A stretch of DNA of 44,626 bases from Bacteroidaceae bacterium (GTDB taxonomy: Bacteria > Bacteroidota > Bacteroidia > Bacteroidales > Bacteroidaceae), in NCBI GenBank assembly GCA_017617575.1, contig JAFZVY010000029.1, forward strand, positions 1-44,626, in the 5' to 3' direction. Every line of letters begins with the position of its first letter. Within the stretch, counting starts at the first letter, position 1. Both the position numbers and the translations under genes were made by a program. Positions 25,590 through 34,438 of this stretch are shown here, piece after piece. The notes below the pieces were generated by a model. The model did no database searches. It was not told the DNA's origin and saw only the letters and a program-made list of their open reading frames with translations.

Positions 25590-25760
25590 AGAGGAAAGAG
25601 TTATCGTGTCGCATGGTACGATGACTTAATAGACAAACAGCCTTTCGCCACACATAGGAGATAGGCTTCTTCACATTTAACTACTTACAACGGATAATTT
25701 TGGCTCTTCATTATGACGCTTCCCGACGAGAGGCTGGGAGAGGAGCTACTTGTTTATTTC

Positions 25761-27338
25761 ATGTTCGACATAGATTCTTCTCGTATAATCGAGATATTGA
25801 CATACAATCCGAAGAGTCCGATGATATTCTCATCTGGTCTTTTCCTCTTCCTCTTTCTTGGAGTGACATTCGTGTATGCCCTCCTCCAAAGAGCTACAAC
25901 CGCACGCATACTCTTCGTGACGGTATTCTCATACTATTTCTATTACAAGAGTAGCGGACTCTACTTCGCACTCCTTGCACTTGTTACCGTCACGGACTTC
26001 TGCATAGGCTATTACATAAGCCATGTTAAGGGACTTGAACTGAATGCCACGAAGGATAACGAAAAGCATTATTATGCTAACATGGCTAAGTGCTTGGTTG
26101 CCCTCTCGCTCGTCATAGACCTTGGATTGCTTGGCTACTTCAAATACACCAACTTCTTCGGTTCACTCTTCTGTGAGGCATCATCATGGATTCCTAACGT
26201 GTCACTGGTATGGAAGGACCTCGACATCTTCCTGCCTGTTGGTGTCAGCTTCTTCACGTTCCAGTCCTTGTCATATACTATCGACATCTACCGAGGAAGG
26301 ATAAAGCCACTTGGCAATCTCTTGGACTATGCTTTCTACGTGAGCTTCTTCCCTCAGCTCGTGGCAGGACCTATCGTGCGCGCCTCTGACTTCATACCTC
26401 AGATTCGTCGCAAGCTCGTTGTCACTAACGAGATGCTTGGCTCTGGTATGTTCTTCATCATAGCAGGTCTCTTCAAGAAGGCTGTCATATCAGACTACAT
26501 AAGCGTGAACTTCGTGGAGCGTGTGTTCGACCTCCCAACTCTCTATAGTGGTATGGAGAACCTCCTTGCCGTATATGGCTACACGCTTCAGATATACTGC
26601 GACTTCTCTGGCTACTCAGACATGGCGATAGGTATTGCCCTCTTGCTCGGATTTGAGTTCCCTATGAACTTTAACGCTCCTTACAAGAGCAAGTCCATTA
26701 CGGAGTTTTGGCGCAGATGGCACATAAGCCTTTCTTCTTGGTTGAAGGACTACCTCTACATATCTCTTGGCGGTAATCGCAAGGGTAAGTTCCGTCAGTA
26801 TGTGAACCTTATGCTCACCATGCTCCTCGGAGGATTGTGGCATGGCGCATCACTCACGTTCATCCTTTGGGGTGGAATACACGGTTTGTTCCTTTGCCTC
26901 GACAAGATATGGCACACGCTCGTTCCTGCACTCTCGCCTCTCACTTACCTTGGCAAGAATGCGAAGCAGCCTAACTGGGCGGTACGTTACTTGCTCTTCC
27001 CACTTACGGGACTTATCACGTTCCACGTGGCAAGTGCATGCTGGGTGCTCTTCCGTGCCTCAAGCATGAAGACGGCAGGCGAGATGTTCGGTCAGATATT
27101 CACGTCACTCGACTTCTATATCCTCGTCCAGTGGATGGGCTCATATTGCGGAGTGGCTACGCTCATGATACTGGGATATGTCCTGCATTTTTCACCTAAG
27201 GAATGGTCTGACAGTACGCGCAAGGCCATGGGTTACCTCCCTCTGCCTGTACAGGCACTCGTCTTCATCATCGTGATATGGATTGTCATTCAGGTGAAGA
27301 GTAGCGAGGTGCAGCCATTCATATATTTCCAGTTTTAG
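25761..27338 (+). CDS. MBOAT family O-acyltransferase (AlgI/PatA/DltB-like)
   Basis: About 525 residues from the ATG at 25761; an earlier ATG (25713) adds 16 unsupported residues. Around ten membrane segments are present. Hallmarks include LPVGVSFFTFQSLSYTID, FFPQLVAGPIVRA, the ITEFWRRWHISLSSWLKDYLY stretch, and GGLWHGASLTFILWG with the conserved His near 26841. It moves acyl groups, usually acetyl, from the cytoplasm across the inner membrane. Together with the two SGNH proteins upstream it forms a surface O-acylation module. Its stop codon forms the edge of the second GC-rich paired repeat. Confidence 0.93.
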   Translation: MFDIDSSRIIEILTYNPKSPMIFSSGLFLFLFLGVTFVYALLQRATTARILFVTVFSYYFYYKSSGLYFALLALVTVTDFCIGYYISHVKGLELNATKDNEKHYYANMAKCLVALSLVIDLGLLGYFKYTNFFGSLFCEASSWIPNVSLVWKDLDIFLPVGVSFFTFQSLSYTIDIYRGRIKPLGNLLDYAFYVSFFPQLVAGPIVRASDFIPQIRRKLVVTNEMLGSGMFFIIAGLFKKAVISDYISVNFVERVFDLPTLYSGMENLLAVYGYTLQIYCDFSGYSDMAIGIALLLGFEFPMNFNAPYKSKSITEFWRRWHISLSSWLKDYLYISLGGNRKGKFRQYVNLMLTMLLGGLWHGASLTFILWGGIHGLFLCLDKIWHTLVPALSPLTYLGKNAKQPNWAVRYLLFPLTGLITFHVASACWVLFRASSMKTAGEMFGQIFTSLDFYILVQWMGSYCGVATLMILGYVLHFSPKEWSDSTRKAMGYLPLPVQALVFIIVIWIVIQVKSSEVQPFIYFQF

Positions 27339-27470
27339 CCCCCCAACCCCCGAAGGGAGCGGCTGTTCAGAGCAATAGCATATAGTAGTAATTATGAATT
27401 TTGCGTTTTGAATTATTAATATCAATATACCCTCTGTCCGGATGGACGCCCCCTTTGGGGGATGGGGGGC
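27338..27470. repeat. GC-rich paired inverted repeat (copy 2)
   Basis: The left arm (27338-27363) and right arm (27437-27470) are the same element as at 18011-18200. The left arm again starts on the G of a TAG stop, and the right arm again ends GGGGGGCCTT a few bases before the next gene. The enclosed sequence differs from copy 1 and is shorter. Confidence 0.85.
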
Positions 27471-27481
27471 CTTGTTTGATT

Positions 27482-28876
27482 ATGAAACATCATCTTATTT
27501 CTTTATGTGCGTTCCTGTCATTTGCGCTTGGCGCATCGGCACAGGACCTTAGCGGTACGAAGATGGATGACCGTATAGGTCACGGACAGGATAGTCTTGA
27601 GGTGCGACAGAACATGAGTCTGTATATGGAATACTTCAAGCAACAGGACTATGCGGATGCCCTTGAGCCTTGGGAGGTCGTGTTCCAGAAGGCACCTCTC
27701 TCGCTCATACGTGTCTATACGGATGGTGCGTGGATGTACGAGCAGCTTATTGCGAAGGAGACTGACCTCGAAAAGAAGAATGCCTACTTCGACAAGCTGA
27801 TGCTCATCTACAACAAGCGTCTTGAGAACCTTGACGCCCTCAACTCGTTTGCCACGCCTAAGACTACCTCTACGAAGGGTAACATCCTTTGCCGTCAGGG
27901 ATGGGATTATTACTACTACTGTCCTGAGATGGACATAGAGAAGGCATACAGCATGTTCCGCTCAGGCATAGACGATATGGGACCTAACACGGAGGCTTTC
28001 GTGCTCTACGGTTTCATAGAGTGCTCGTACAACAGATATATTAACGACAAGGATAATGCCGACAAGCGTACAGAGTTTATCCGCGACTTCCTTGAGTGCA
28101 ACGATATATGCGACAACCTTCTCGACCAAGCCAAGGAGTTTGCCGAGACGGACTCTCTCAAGGCCATGCAGATTGTAAATGCCTACCTACCAACGAAGGA
28201 CAAGTGCAACGACCTCTTCATCAAGTCGGAGGCTGCTGACTGCGAGATACTCGAACGTATCTACTCGGCAGGCATAGAGGAACACAAGGATGACCTCGAA
28301 TATCTTGATGCCGTGCTCAAGGTGCTTGAGTGGTTCGGTTGCAAGGGAAGCGACACGTACTTCAAGACTTCGGACTATGTGTATGCCATCCGTCCTACTT
28401 CACGTGCAGCCATCGCAAAGGCTAACCGCCTCATAGAGCAGAAGGACGAGAAGGGTGCGCTCAAGTATATGGAGGAAGCTATCGAACTGGAGAAGAGCGA
28501 CAAGATGAAGGCACGCTATGCACACTCCATCGCCAAGCTCTACTTTGAGAAGAAGCAGTACCTCAAGGCTCACCAGTGGTGTAAGAAGTCGTATGGCTTC
28601 GACCCTACCTACGGCTGGGCTTACCTCTACGATGCAAGTTGCATTTCACGTGTTCCTACTACCAACCAGCTCGACCGAAGCAAGCAGTTCAACCTTGCCT
28701 ACGACAAGATTATGCGTGCCAAGGCTGTTGACCCAGCATGTACAGAGGCTGTCAACAAGGTGGCTTGGGGCTATCGCGAGAATTGGTACCCACGTTCCGA
28801 AGCATTCTTCAAGAACCTCAAGGAAGGCGTAACCATCACAGTCCTTGGCGAACAAACAGTTCTTAGGTTCAAGTAA
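27482..28876 (+). CDS. secreted tetratricopeptide-repeat protein
   Basis: 464 residues from the ATG at 27482, which gives a clean signal peptide (about 1-21, ALGASAQ). A longer reading would begin inside the GC-rich repeat. Helical repeats are visible, clearest at about 340-430 (ALKYMEEAIELEKSD, IAKLYFEKKQYLKAHQWCKKSYGFDPTYGWAYL). It is a periplasmic scaffold type with no catalytic motif. It follows the MBOAT gene on the same strand and may serve the same envelope machinery, or be independent. Confidence 0.82.
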   Translation: MKHHLISLCAFLSFALGASAQDLSGTKMDDRIGHGQDSLEVRQNMSLYMEYFKQQDYADALEPWEVVFQKAPLSLIRVYTDGAWMYEQLIAKETDLEKKNAYFDKLMLIYNKRLENLDALNSFATPKTTSTKGNILCRQGWDYYYYCPEMDIEKAYSMFRSGIDDMGPNTEAFVLYGFIECSYNRYINDKDNADKRTEFIRDFLECNDICDNLLDQAKEFAETDSLKAMQIVNAYLPTKDKCNDLFIKSEAADCEILERIYSAGIEEHKDDLEYLDAVLKVLEWFGCKGSDTYFKTSDYVYAIRPTSRAAIAKANRLIEQKDEKGALKYMEEAIELEKSDKMKARYAHSIAKLYFEKKQYLKAHQWCKKSYGFDPTYGWAYLYDASCISRVPTTNQLDRSKQFNLAYDKIMRAKAVDPACTEAVNKVAWGYRENWYPRSEAFFKNLKEGVTITVLGEQTVLRFK

Positions 28877-28888
28877 ACACATACTTTT

Positions 28889-28924
28889 AACGGCCGTTTA
28901 ACAAGGGTTAAACGACCGTTTTTG
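28889..28924 (+). terminator. terminator of the TPR gene
   Basis: AACGGCCGTTTAAC pairs with GTTAAACGACCGTT with one mismatch around a 4-base loop, and TTTTTG follows. It lies 13 bases after the stop codon. Confidence 0.85.
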
Positions 28925-28961
28925 TTTATGGTAAACGCTACTATCAGATGCAGTCGAACGG

Positions 28962-29065
28962 ACTAGCGCTAGTCTGTTCGCAAACTAGCGCTAGTCTGCA
29001 ATACAAACTAGCATTAGTCTGTAATACAAACTAGCGCTAGTCTGAGACACTACTTCTAATAGTCT
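28962..29065. repeat. tandem array of palindromic ACTAGCGCTAGT units
   Basis: Units start at 28962, 28984, 29007 and 29030. Each is ACTAGCGCTAGTCTG (third copy ACTAGCATTAGTCTG) plus a linker such as CAATACAA, giving periods of 22, 23 and 23 bases. A decayed fifth unit (CTAATAGTCTG) follows near 29055. The core is a 12-bp perfect palindrome. It lies between convergent genes, so it is not an obvious promoter operator. Confidence 0.85.
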
Positions 29066-29099
29066 GTTTTACAGTATTCGGAGAGAGCGCAAAAATCGT

Positions 29100-29263
29100 T
29101 AGTAATTGATGTGCCAAATCAATTACTAGCGAATTGCCAATTCGATACTTATTGAATTACCACATCGATAGTAAACGATGTTGCATATCGAACGAGGTAC
29201 GATTTTACATATGTGTTATAGACAAAAAAACTTGGAACGTAGAGCTTCGTTCCAAGTTTTTTT
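29100..29263 (+). repeat. 165-bp structured dispersed repeat, copy 1
   Basis: It begins with a perfect hairpin (TAGTAATTGAT 29100-29110 with ATCAATTACTA 29118-29128), continues with GAATTG/CAATTC and CGATGTTGCATATCGAACGA, and ends with TTATAGACAAAAAAACTTGG leading into a terminator stem. The same ordered landmarks, same length and same terminal hairpin occur on the minus strand at 44321-44485. Confidence 0.8.
29224..29263. terminator. bidirectional terminator between convergent genes
   Basis: AAAAAAACTTGGAACG and CGTTCCAAGTTTTTTT form a perfect 16-bp stem with an 8-base loop and T tracts on both strands. It ends 18 bases from the stop of the minus-strand lipoprotein gene (29282). It is the terminal part of the 165-bp repeat. 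Confidence 0.9.
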
Positions 29264-29281
29264 GCGTATTGCTTGATAGCA

Positions 29282-29857
29282 TCAGAATATGCTTTTGCTG
29301 GTTTCTGGTTTTATGAAAATCTCATGAGTATGAATGTTTTCTTCTGCGTATTCAGTTCCTTCTGTTGATGAATTGTATGTGTATGAGAAGAACATATACT
29401 CTTTGTTGAAGGTTACATTTGCTTTCTTGATGAGTCCGCTTTTGTTACAAACTTCTTCTCCGTCATCGTTTAGTATGTAAATACTTTCCTCTGAAAGAAT
29501 GATTTCCTTGTTCTCCAACATCCAATGTCCTGTTGTTTTTTTATTCCAACCTTTCTTTTCAAGTAATTCGTCTGTATTGTCATAATAAGTGCTATAGTCA
29601 TAGCCATAACCATAATTATTTTCTGCATAGGCGTATGTCTCATATGTTCCGTTACCATTAAGGAAAAGGACATAAGATATATTTTGGGTATATGACGTGG
29701 TAGGAACTACATCGTTTGCCGATACGTCAAATCTAACCCATGCGCCTTGGACTTTCTTGCGGTAAGCATCATCTTCGCTTCCATCCCAGCATGATGTCAC
29801 GGCAAAGAGTGTTGCTACGAGTAATGACAAGTAGATAGGAGACAACTTCTTTCTCAT
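29282..29857 (-). CDS. lipoprotein, lipocalin-like fold suspected
   Basis: 191 residues with a lipoprotein signal ending AVTSC (Cys23), followed by acidic residues that favour surface or outer-membrane placement in Bacteroidota. The body (VQGAWVRFDVS..., YVLFLNGNGTYETYAY, TTGHWMLENKEIILSE) has the 'G-x-W ... F..dG.Y ... G.W....' pattern of small beta-barrel lipocalin-like lipoproteins. It has a Tyr/Asn/Gly-rich loop (about 78-95). No partner gene suggests a function; no promoter was recognised. Confidence 0.75.
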   Translation of the reverse strand: MRKKLSPIYLSLLVATLFAVTSCWDGSEDDAYRKKVQGAWVRFDVSANDVVPTTSYTQNISYVLFLNGNGTYETYAYAENNYGYGYDYSTYYDNTDELLEKKGWNKKTTGHWMLENKEIILSEESIYILNDDGEEVCNKSGLIKKANVTFNKEYMFFSYTYNSSTEGTEYAEENIHTHEIFIKPETSKSIF

Positions 29858-29963
29858 TTGTTTTTAGGATTAGTTATTAATTATATGATTGTTTAATTGT
29901 TTTTGTCAAATTAGGGGATGAGGTGAGTTGTTGCTCATTTAATTCCTAAATTCTCATTCCTCA

Positions 29964-31664
29964 TTAACGCTTCGTTTTCACGTCAATTGCCTTGCCGATG
30001 CAGCCACTTGGTTGCTGGATGTTGAGGAGGGCGCATATTGTGGCAGCAATATCGTTGACGGTATGAGTGTCGTCGTCCCAAGCGTGACGAACGCCCTTGC
30101 CTACCACGATGAATGGGATGTGAGTGTCGTAAGGGCTCCATACTGCATGGTTCGTGCCGAGAGGAATACCGTTGTAGTCCTTCTTGTAGCCGTCGTCATA
30201 GTCCTCTGTCACGTTGGCTTCGAGGATGACCTGAATGTCGCCACTACGCTTTGGGTTGTAGCCGTTGATGGACATGGTGCGAACAGGCTCTGGTACATAG
30301 TCAGGTATCTTTCTTGGCTCGTATGCGTATGCCACGATGTCCTTCTTGACGAGGATGTCGATGCAATGGTCAATCATCTTCTGGCGCATATCAGCTGAAT
30401 AGTTTGCGTGTGATGTGAGCACCTTGTTGTCAAAGTAGATGTTGTGGCACTCGAGGCTGTGTATTGGGTTCTGCTCAAAGCCAAACTCTGACTTGAGAAC
30501 GTCGTTGAGCTCCTTCATGATGCGGTAGTATGGCCATGTGCTTGCTGGGATGCCATGCTCCTGACGGAACACCACGTTGTGGCTACCAGCGTGGTCGGCT
30601 GTGAGGAATGCCACCCATTCGCCCTTGCCCACCTGAGCGTCGAGAGCGTCGAAGATGCGCCTGAACTCCTTGTCGAGACGGAGGTATGTGTCCTCTATCC
30701 AAGGAGCGTTAGGACCGAGCTTGTGTCCAATCATGTCCGTACAAGAGAAGCTGATGGCAAGGAAGTCGGTAACGCCATCTGGGTTGAGACCGAGCTTCTC
30801 GTTCTTGAGTGCGGCAAGAGCCATGTCTGCTGTATATGTGTTGCCGTAAGGAAGATACTTGAGGATGGTACCCGTGCGCTGGTCGTAGTACTTCTCGTGT
30901 AGGCCAGCTGACTGAGTGTAGGTGTTTGCATCGTACATGAGTTCCCAGAAGTCAGCCACGTATTCGCCATTCTTATCCTTCTTGCGTCCGTACTCGTTGA
31001 GGTACTTAACTCCAAGCTTCTGCTTGTTGAAGTCCTTGACCCACTTAGGCAACTCCTTCATGTAGTAAGTGGAAGAGATGAAGTCCATTGACTCGCTGTC
31101 CATCCAGTAAGAGGCGTTGGCACAATGTCCTCCAGGGAAGATGGAGCCGCGGTCCTTGATGCTCACGCTTATCACCTTGCTACGGAAGTTTGTGGCAAGT
31201 CGAAGCTCGTCAGTCATGGTAGTTGTGAGCATACGATGAGGAGATGCCTTGCCCTCTTTTGTCTTTGTGCCGAGTCCCTCCACTTTGAGGTCGCGAACAG
31301 GAGAGTCCCACTTACCGTCGAAGAACATGCTGTTTCCCACGATACCTGTGAAGGCAGGAACAGAACCTGTGTATATGGCTGTGTGTCCAACGGCTGTGAC
31401 GGCAGGGACATAGTTGATGAGCAGGCGGTTACAGTTGTATCCGTCAGCCATCATGCGTCTGAAACCACCATCCGTGAAGCGGTCGTAATAGCGTGAGAGG
31501 TAGTCCCATCGCATCTGGTCCACAACTATTCCTACTACTATCTTTGGCTTGTTCTCCAACTCGCTCACCTTCTGAGCATTTGAATGAAGAGTAAAGAATG
31601 AAGAATGAAGAATGGCAAATAATGCCAATATTCTGAATAATCTGTTACTTGATGTCTGTTTCAT
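29964..31664 (-). CDS. pafA: PafA-like alkaline phosphatase
   Basis: 566 residues from the ATG at 31664. A longer frame to 31718 would start within the promoter. The signal peptide ends TLHSNAQ. It is an alkaline-phosphatase superfamily enzyme with metal ligand Asp49 in VVDQMRWDYL, the nucleophile Thr90 in VPAVTAVGHTAIYTGS, CTDMIGHKLGPNA, and FLTADHAGSHN. Bacteroidota PafA enzymes are periplasmic, phosphate-insensitive monoesterases. The part of the signal peptide reading ILHSSFFTLHS is encoded by a GAATGAAGA-type repeat also found outside genes at 40304-40340. Confidence 0.88.
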   Translation of the reverse strand: MKQTSSNRLFRILALFAILHSSFFTLHSNAQKVSELENKPKIVVGIVVDQMRWDYLSRYYDRFTDGGFRRMMADGYNCNRLLINYVPAVTAVGHTAIYTGSVPAFTGIVGNSMFFDGKWDSPVRDLKVEGLGTKTKEGKASPHRMLTTTMTDELRLATNFRSKVISVSIKDRGSIFPGGHCANASYWMDSESMDFISSTYYMKELPKWVKDFNKQKLGVKYLNEYGRKKDKNGEYVADFWELMYDANTYTQSAGLHEKYYDQRTGTILKYLPYGNTYTADMALAALKNEKLGLNPDGVTDFLAISFSCTDMIGHKLGPNAPWIEDTYLRLDKEFRRIFDALDAQVGKGEWVAFLTADHAGSHNVVFRQEHGIPASTWPYYRIMKELNDVLKSEFGFEQNPIHSLECHNIYFDNKVLTSHANYSADMRQKMIDHCIDILVKKDIVAYAYEPRKIPDYVPEPVRTMSINGYNPKRSGDIQVILEANVTEDYDDGYKKDYNGIPLGTNHAVWSPYDTHIPFIVVGKGVRHAWDDDTHTVNDIAATICALLNIQQPSGCIGKAIDVKTKR

Positions 31665-31687
31665 AATTCTTTGAGTTTTACTTTTTG

Positions 31688-31719
31688 CAAAGATACTTAC
31701 TTTTGTGATATCAGACAAA
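31688..31719 (-). promoter_or_regulatory. promoter of the pafA-like gene
   Basis: Minus-strand TTTG (31716-31719), 20 bases, TATCTTTG (31688-31695), then C. The ATG at 31664 lies 24 bases downstream, which fixes the start. The element would be overlapped by the longer reading frame. No Pho box was recognised. Confidence 0.85.
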
Positions 31720-31875
31720 CATTCCTCCCTTTCATTTGCTGTTTAGCTTTTTCCTCAAAGCCGTAAAAAATGTTTGTATAGGGTAATTGTACGATGTCGT
31801 ATTCTATATTGGTTGTACGAATTTACTCCTGTCTGAATTATTTAAGGTGATTTTGTACAATAGAAACGATAATTG

Positions 31876-31907
31876 TTGCCAAGGAAATATGAAAAGCCCT
31901 AACTTTG
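31876..31907 (+). promoter_or_regulatory. promoter of the small outer-membrane barrel gene
   Basis: TTG (31876-31878), 21 bases, TAACTTTG (31900-31907), then CG. The leader to the ATG at 31964 is 56 bases long and A-rich. The gap 31720-31875 towards the divergent pafA-like promoter shows nothing else I can name. Confidence 0.75.
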
Positions 31908-31963
31908 CGTTGAATAAACAAAACTTAATTGTATAAATTTTCAATAATCAAAACAAAAACCTT

Positions 31964-32599
31964 ATGAAACGAATTTTTATCGCTCTTCTTATGTCTGCTT
32001 TGTTCGTAAATGCAGATGCTCAGAGGAAAAATGAACTTTACGGTACTATTTCTCCTACTTCATTAAATGTTACTGCAAATGGTTTTGCTAAGTCAGAATC
32101 AAACAATTATATTGGTATGAATTTTGGCTACAATCGTTTCTTTAATTTTAATGAGACATCAAAATTCAAGCTTGTCTTGGGTGGAAGAATATTTATTTGC
32201 GCCTGTGATGTTAAGGATGATTATAAGAGACAGAATTCAGATGTAGATCTTGCCACTGAATCGTTTGTTAAATTACAGGTTCCTGTTGCTTTGAAGTATG
32301 TAATCGATATTAATGAAAAATTCTCAATTGAACCTTATGCTGGTTTTTATATGAGTTATTGTGTTTCTGCTACAGATGACGTGAAATATTCTTCAAGCAC
32401 TGTTTCTTATGATTTGTATGATGATAAAGAACTTGATTTTAATCGTTCTGAAATAGGTGGCCATCTCGGATGTGATTTGAGAATCAAGCGCTTTGTTCTT
32501 GGAGTAAGCTACAATGCTGCATTTACAGACTTCACTTCTTTAAGTGGAGTTGATATGAAATGGTCAGGTTTGGATTTCAAATGCGGATTCCGTTTCTAA
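31964..32599 (+). CDS. outer membrane beta-barrel (porin-like) protein
   Basis: 211 residues with a signal peptide (about 1-19, VNADAQ). Alternating strands run to a C-terminal phenylalanine (KCGFRF), the outer-membrane insertion signal. The pattern fits OMP_b-brl_2 proteins: about eight strands, with YIGMNFGYNRFF, KFKLVLGGRIFI and SIEPYAGFYMSY. The gene is AT-rich and has its own promoter and terminator, so it stands alone. Function unknown. Confidence 0.8.
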   Translation: MKRIFIALLMSALFVNADAQRKNELYGTISPTSLNVTANGFAKSESNNYIGMNFGYNRFFNFNETSKFKLVLGGRIFICACDVKDDYKRQNSDVDLATESFVKLQVPVALKYVIDINEKFSIEPYAGFYMSYCVSATDDVKYSSSTVSYDLYDDKELDFNRSEIGGHLGCDLRIKRFVLGVSYNAAFTDFTSLSGVDMKWSGLDFKCGFRF

Positions 32600-32621
32600 A
32601 ATGTTTTCAAGCATAAATTAT

Positions 32622-32656
32622 AACGCTCATACGACTTTTGCCGTATGGGCGTTTTT
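32622..32656 (+). terminator. terminator of the outer-membrane barrel gene
   Basis: AACGCTCATACG (32622-32633) pairs with CGTATGGGCGTT (32642-32653), with one G-T pair, followed by TTT-rich sequence. It lies 22 bases after the stop. Confidence 0.85.
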
Positions 32657-32665
32657 GTATTTTGT

Positions 32666-32753
32666 TAAGTACTGACTAAGTATTGACTTACATGAGACTA
32701 AGATGAGACTCTTTTAGTAGCAATCCGGGTGCAAGTATGATGTAAGTATTACC
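32666..32753. repeat. 11-bp phased array upstream of cysS
   Basis: Consecutive 11-mers are TAAGTACTGAC (32666), TAAGTATTGAC (32677), TTACATGAGAC (32688) and TAAGATGAGAC (32699). Three weaker units follow, and then TAAGTATTACC at 32743 is still in the same phase. The remainder of the 332-base gap holds the terminator before it and a TACCTTTG element (32906-32913) serving cysS. Confidence 0.75.
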
Positions 32754-32905
32754 CTGCGTTTCCCTTAGTTTTCTGTACAATTCTCTGAGGATTTGTAGAG
32801 GATGGTAAGAGAAACACAAGGGACAAGCAAGAGAGAACCGTGAAAAATTGAGGATGATAATTGTTTTTTTGGACTTATATTGTAGATAGATAATTGTTTT
32901 TTAAC

Positions 32906-32913
32906 TACCTTTG
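32906..32913 (+). promoter_or_regulatory. -7 element of the cysS promoter
   Basis: TACCTTTG followed by TGC, 19 bases before the ATG at 32932. No clear TTTG is found at the usual distance upstream, so only the -7 half is supported. The candidate TTG start at 32911 overlaps this element and is therefore rejected. Confidence 0.6.
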
Positions 32914-32931
32914 TGCAAAATTTATTTGAAA

Positions 32932-34437
32932 ATGGAACAAGTATTTTATATTTACAACACTTTAACACGTAGAAAAGAAGTATTCAAGCCACTCCATGCA
33001 CCTCACGTAGGTATGTATGTGTGTGGTCCTACAGTATATGGCGACGCGCATCTCGGTCATGCTCGTCCAGCAATCACATTCGATATTCTCTTCCGTTATC
33101 TCAAGCACCTTGGTTACAAGGTTCGCTATGTCCGTAACATCACTGACGTAGGTCACCTTGAGCATGATGCCGACGAGGGTGAGGACAAGATTGCCAAGAA
33201 GGCACGTCTTGAGCAGCTCGAACCTATGGAGGTGGCTCAGTATTACACTAACCGCTTCCATGAGGCTATGGACGCTCTCGGCTGTCTTCCTCCAAGCATC
33301 GAGCCACACGCTACTGGTCACATCATCGAGCAGCAGCAACTCGTTCAGCAGATTATGGACAACGGATATGCTTACGAGTCAAATGGCTCTATCTACTTCG
33401 ATGTAGAGAAGTACAACAAGGACCATAAGTACGGCATCCTCTCTGGCCGCAGCCTTGAGAACATCAAGGACGCAAGCCGCGAGCTTGCAGGAGTGGGCGA
33501 GAAGAAGAACCAGGCAGACTTCGCGCTCTGGAAGGCAGCTCAGCCAGAGCACATCATGCGCTGGCCTTCACCATGGAGCGACGGATTCCCAGGATGGCAT
33601 TGTGAGTGTACAGCCATGGGACGCAAGTACCTCGGCTCACACTTCGATATCCACGGAGGAGGACTCGACCTCGTGTTCCCACACCATGAGTGTGAGATTG
33701 CACAGTCGGTTGCAAGTCAGGGCGACCAGATGGTTAAGTACTGGATGCACAACAATATGATTACCATCGACGGAAAGAAGATGGGTAAGTCATACAACAA
33801 CTTCATCACTCTTCCACAGTTCTTCGCAGGAGAGCATGAGCGTCTTGAGCGTGGATATGCCCCAATGGTTATCCGCTTCTTCATTCTTCAGGCTCACTAC
33901 CGCTCAACTGTTGACTTCTCAAACGAGGCTCTTCAGGCAGCAGAGAAGGGACTAGAGCGTCTCCTCGACGCATGGAAGACTCTCAACAACCTCTCAGCAT
34001 CTGAGAAGGCTACAGTCACAATGGACTTCGTTGACAGCTTGAAGGATAAGTGCTATGAGGCTATGAATGATGACCTCAACACTCCAATCGTTATTTCAAA
34101 CCTCTTTGAGGCAACTAAGACTATCAATAGTATTGCCGACAAGAAGGAGACAATATCTGCAGACGCGCTTGAGGCTCTCAAGTCACTCTTCAGCACATTC
34201 GTGTTCGACATCCTCGGTATCAAGGCTGGTGCTACGGCTTCAGTAGGTAATGCTGGCATGAGCGATGCTCGTGAAGAGGCATTCGGCAAGGTGGTTGACA
34301 TGCTCCTCGAACAGCGTAGTAAGGCTAAGGCTAACAAGGACTGGGCAACAAGCGACCTTATCCGCGACAACCTCGCAGCCCTCGGCTTTGAGGTTAAGGA
34401 CACAAAGGACGGCTATTCTTGGAAGCTGAACAAGTAA
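32932..34437 (+). CDS. cysS: cysteine-tRNA ligase
   Basis: 501 residues from the ATG at 32932. It charges tRNA-Cys. Zinc-site residues are in YVCGPTVY (Cys31), WHCECTAM and HHECEIAQ. The class I signature is HLGH (40-43). The KMSKS loop reads KKMGKS (around residue 283), a serine-to-glycine variant seen in related enzymes. The C-terminal anticodon-binding helical region is complete. The stop is followed at once by a GC-rich partial repeat (GCCCCCGTCCCTCC). Confidence 0.97.
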   Translation: MEQVFYIYNTLTRRKEVFKPLHAPHVGMYVCGPTVYGDAHLGHARPAITFDILFRYLKHLGYKVRYVRNITDVGHLEHDADEGEDKIAKKARLEQLEPMEVAQYYTNRFHEAMDALGCLPPSIEPHATGHIIEQQQLVQQIMDNGYAYESNGSIYFDVEKYNKDHKYGILSGRSLENIKDASRELAGVGEKKNQADFALWKAAQPEHIMRWPSPWSDGFPGWHCECTAMGRKYLGSHFDIHGGGLDLVFPHHECEIAQSVASQGDQMVKYWMHNNMITIDGKKMGKSYNNFITLPQFFAGEHERLERGYAPMVIRFFILQAHYRSTVDFSNEALQAAEKGLERLLDAWKTLNNLSASEKATVTMDFVDSLKDKCYEAMNDDLNTPIVISNLFEATKTINSIADKKETISADALEALKSLFSTFVFDILGIKAGATASVGNAGMSDAREEAFGKVVDMLLEQRSKAKANKDWATSDLIRDNLAALGFEVKDTKDGYSWKLNK

Positions 34438-34438
34438 A

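Noticed and set aside
28962-29065. Resemblance to a CRISPR array
   Set aside because: The unit is 22-23 bases in total with an 8-base, near-constant linker; there are no unique spacers of normal length and no cas genes.
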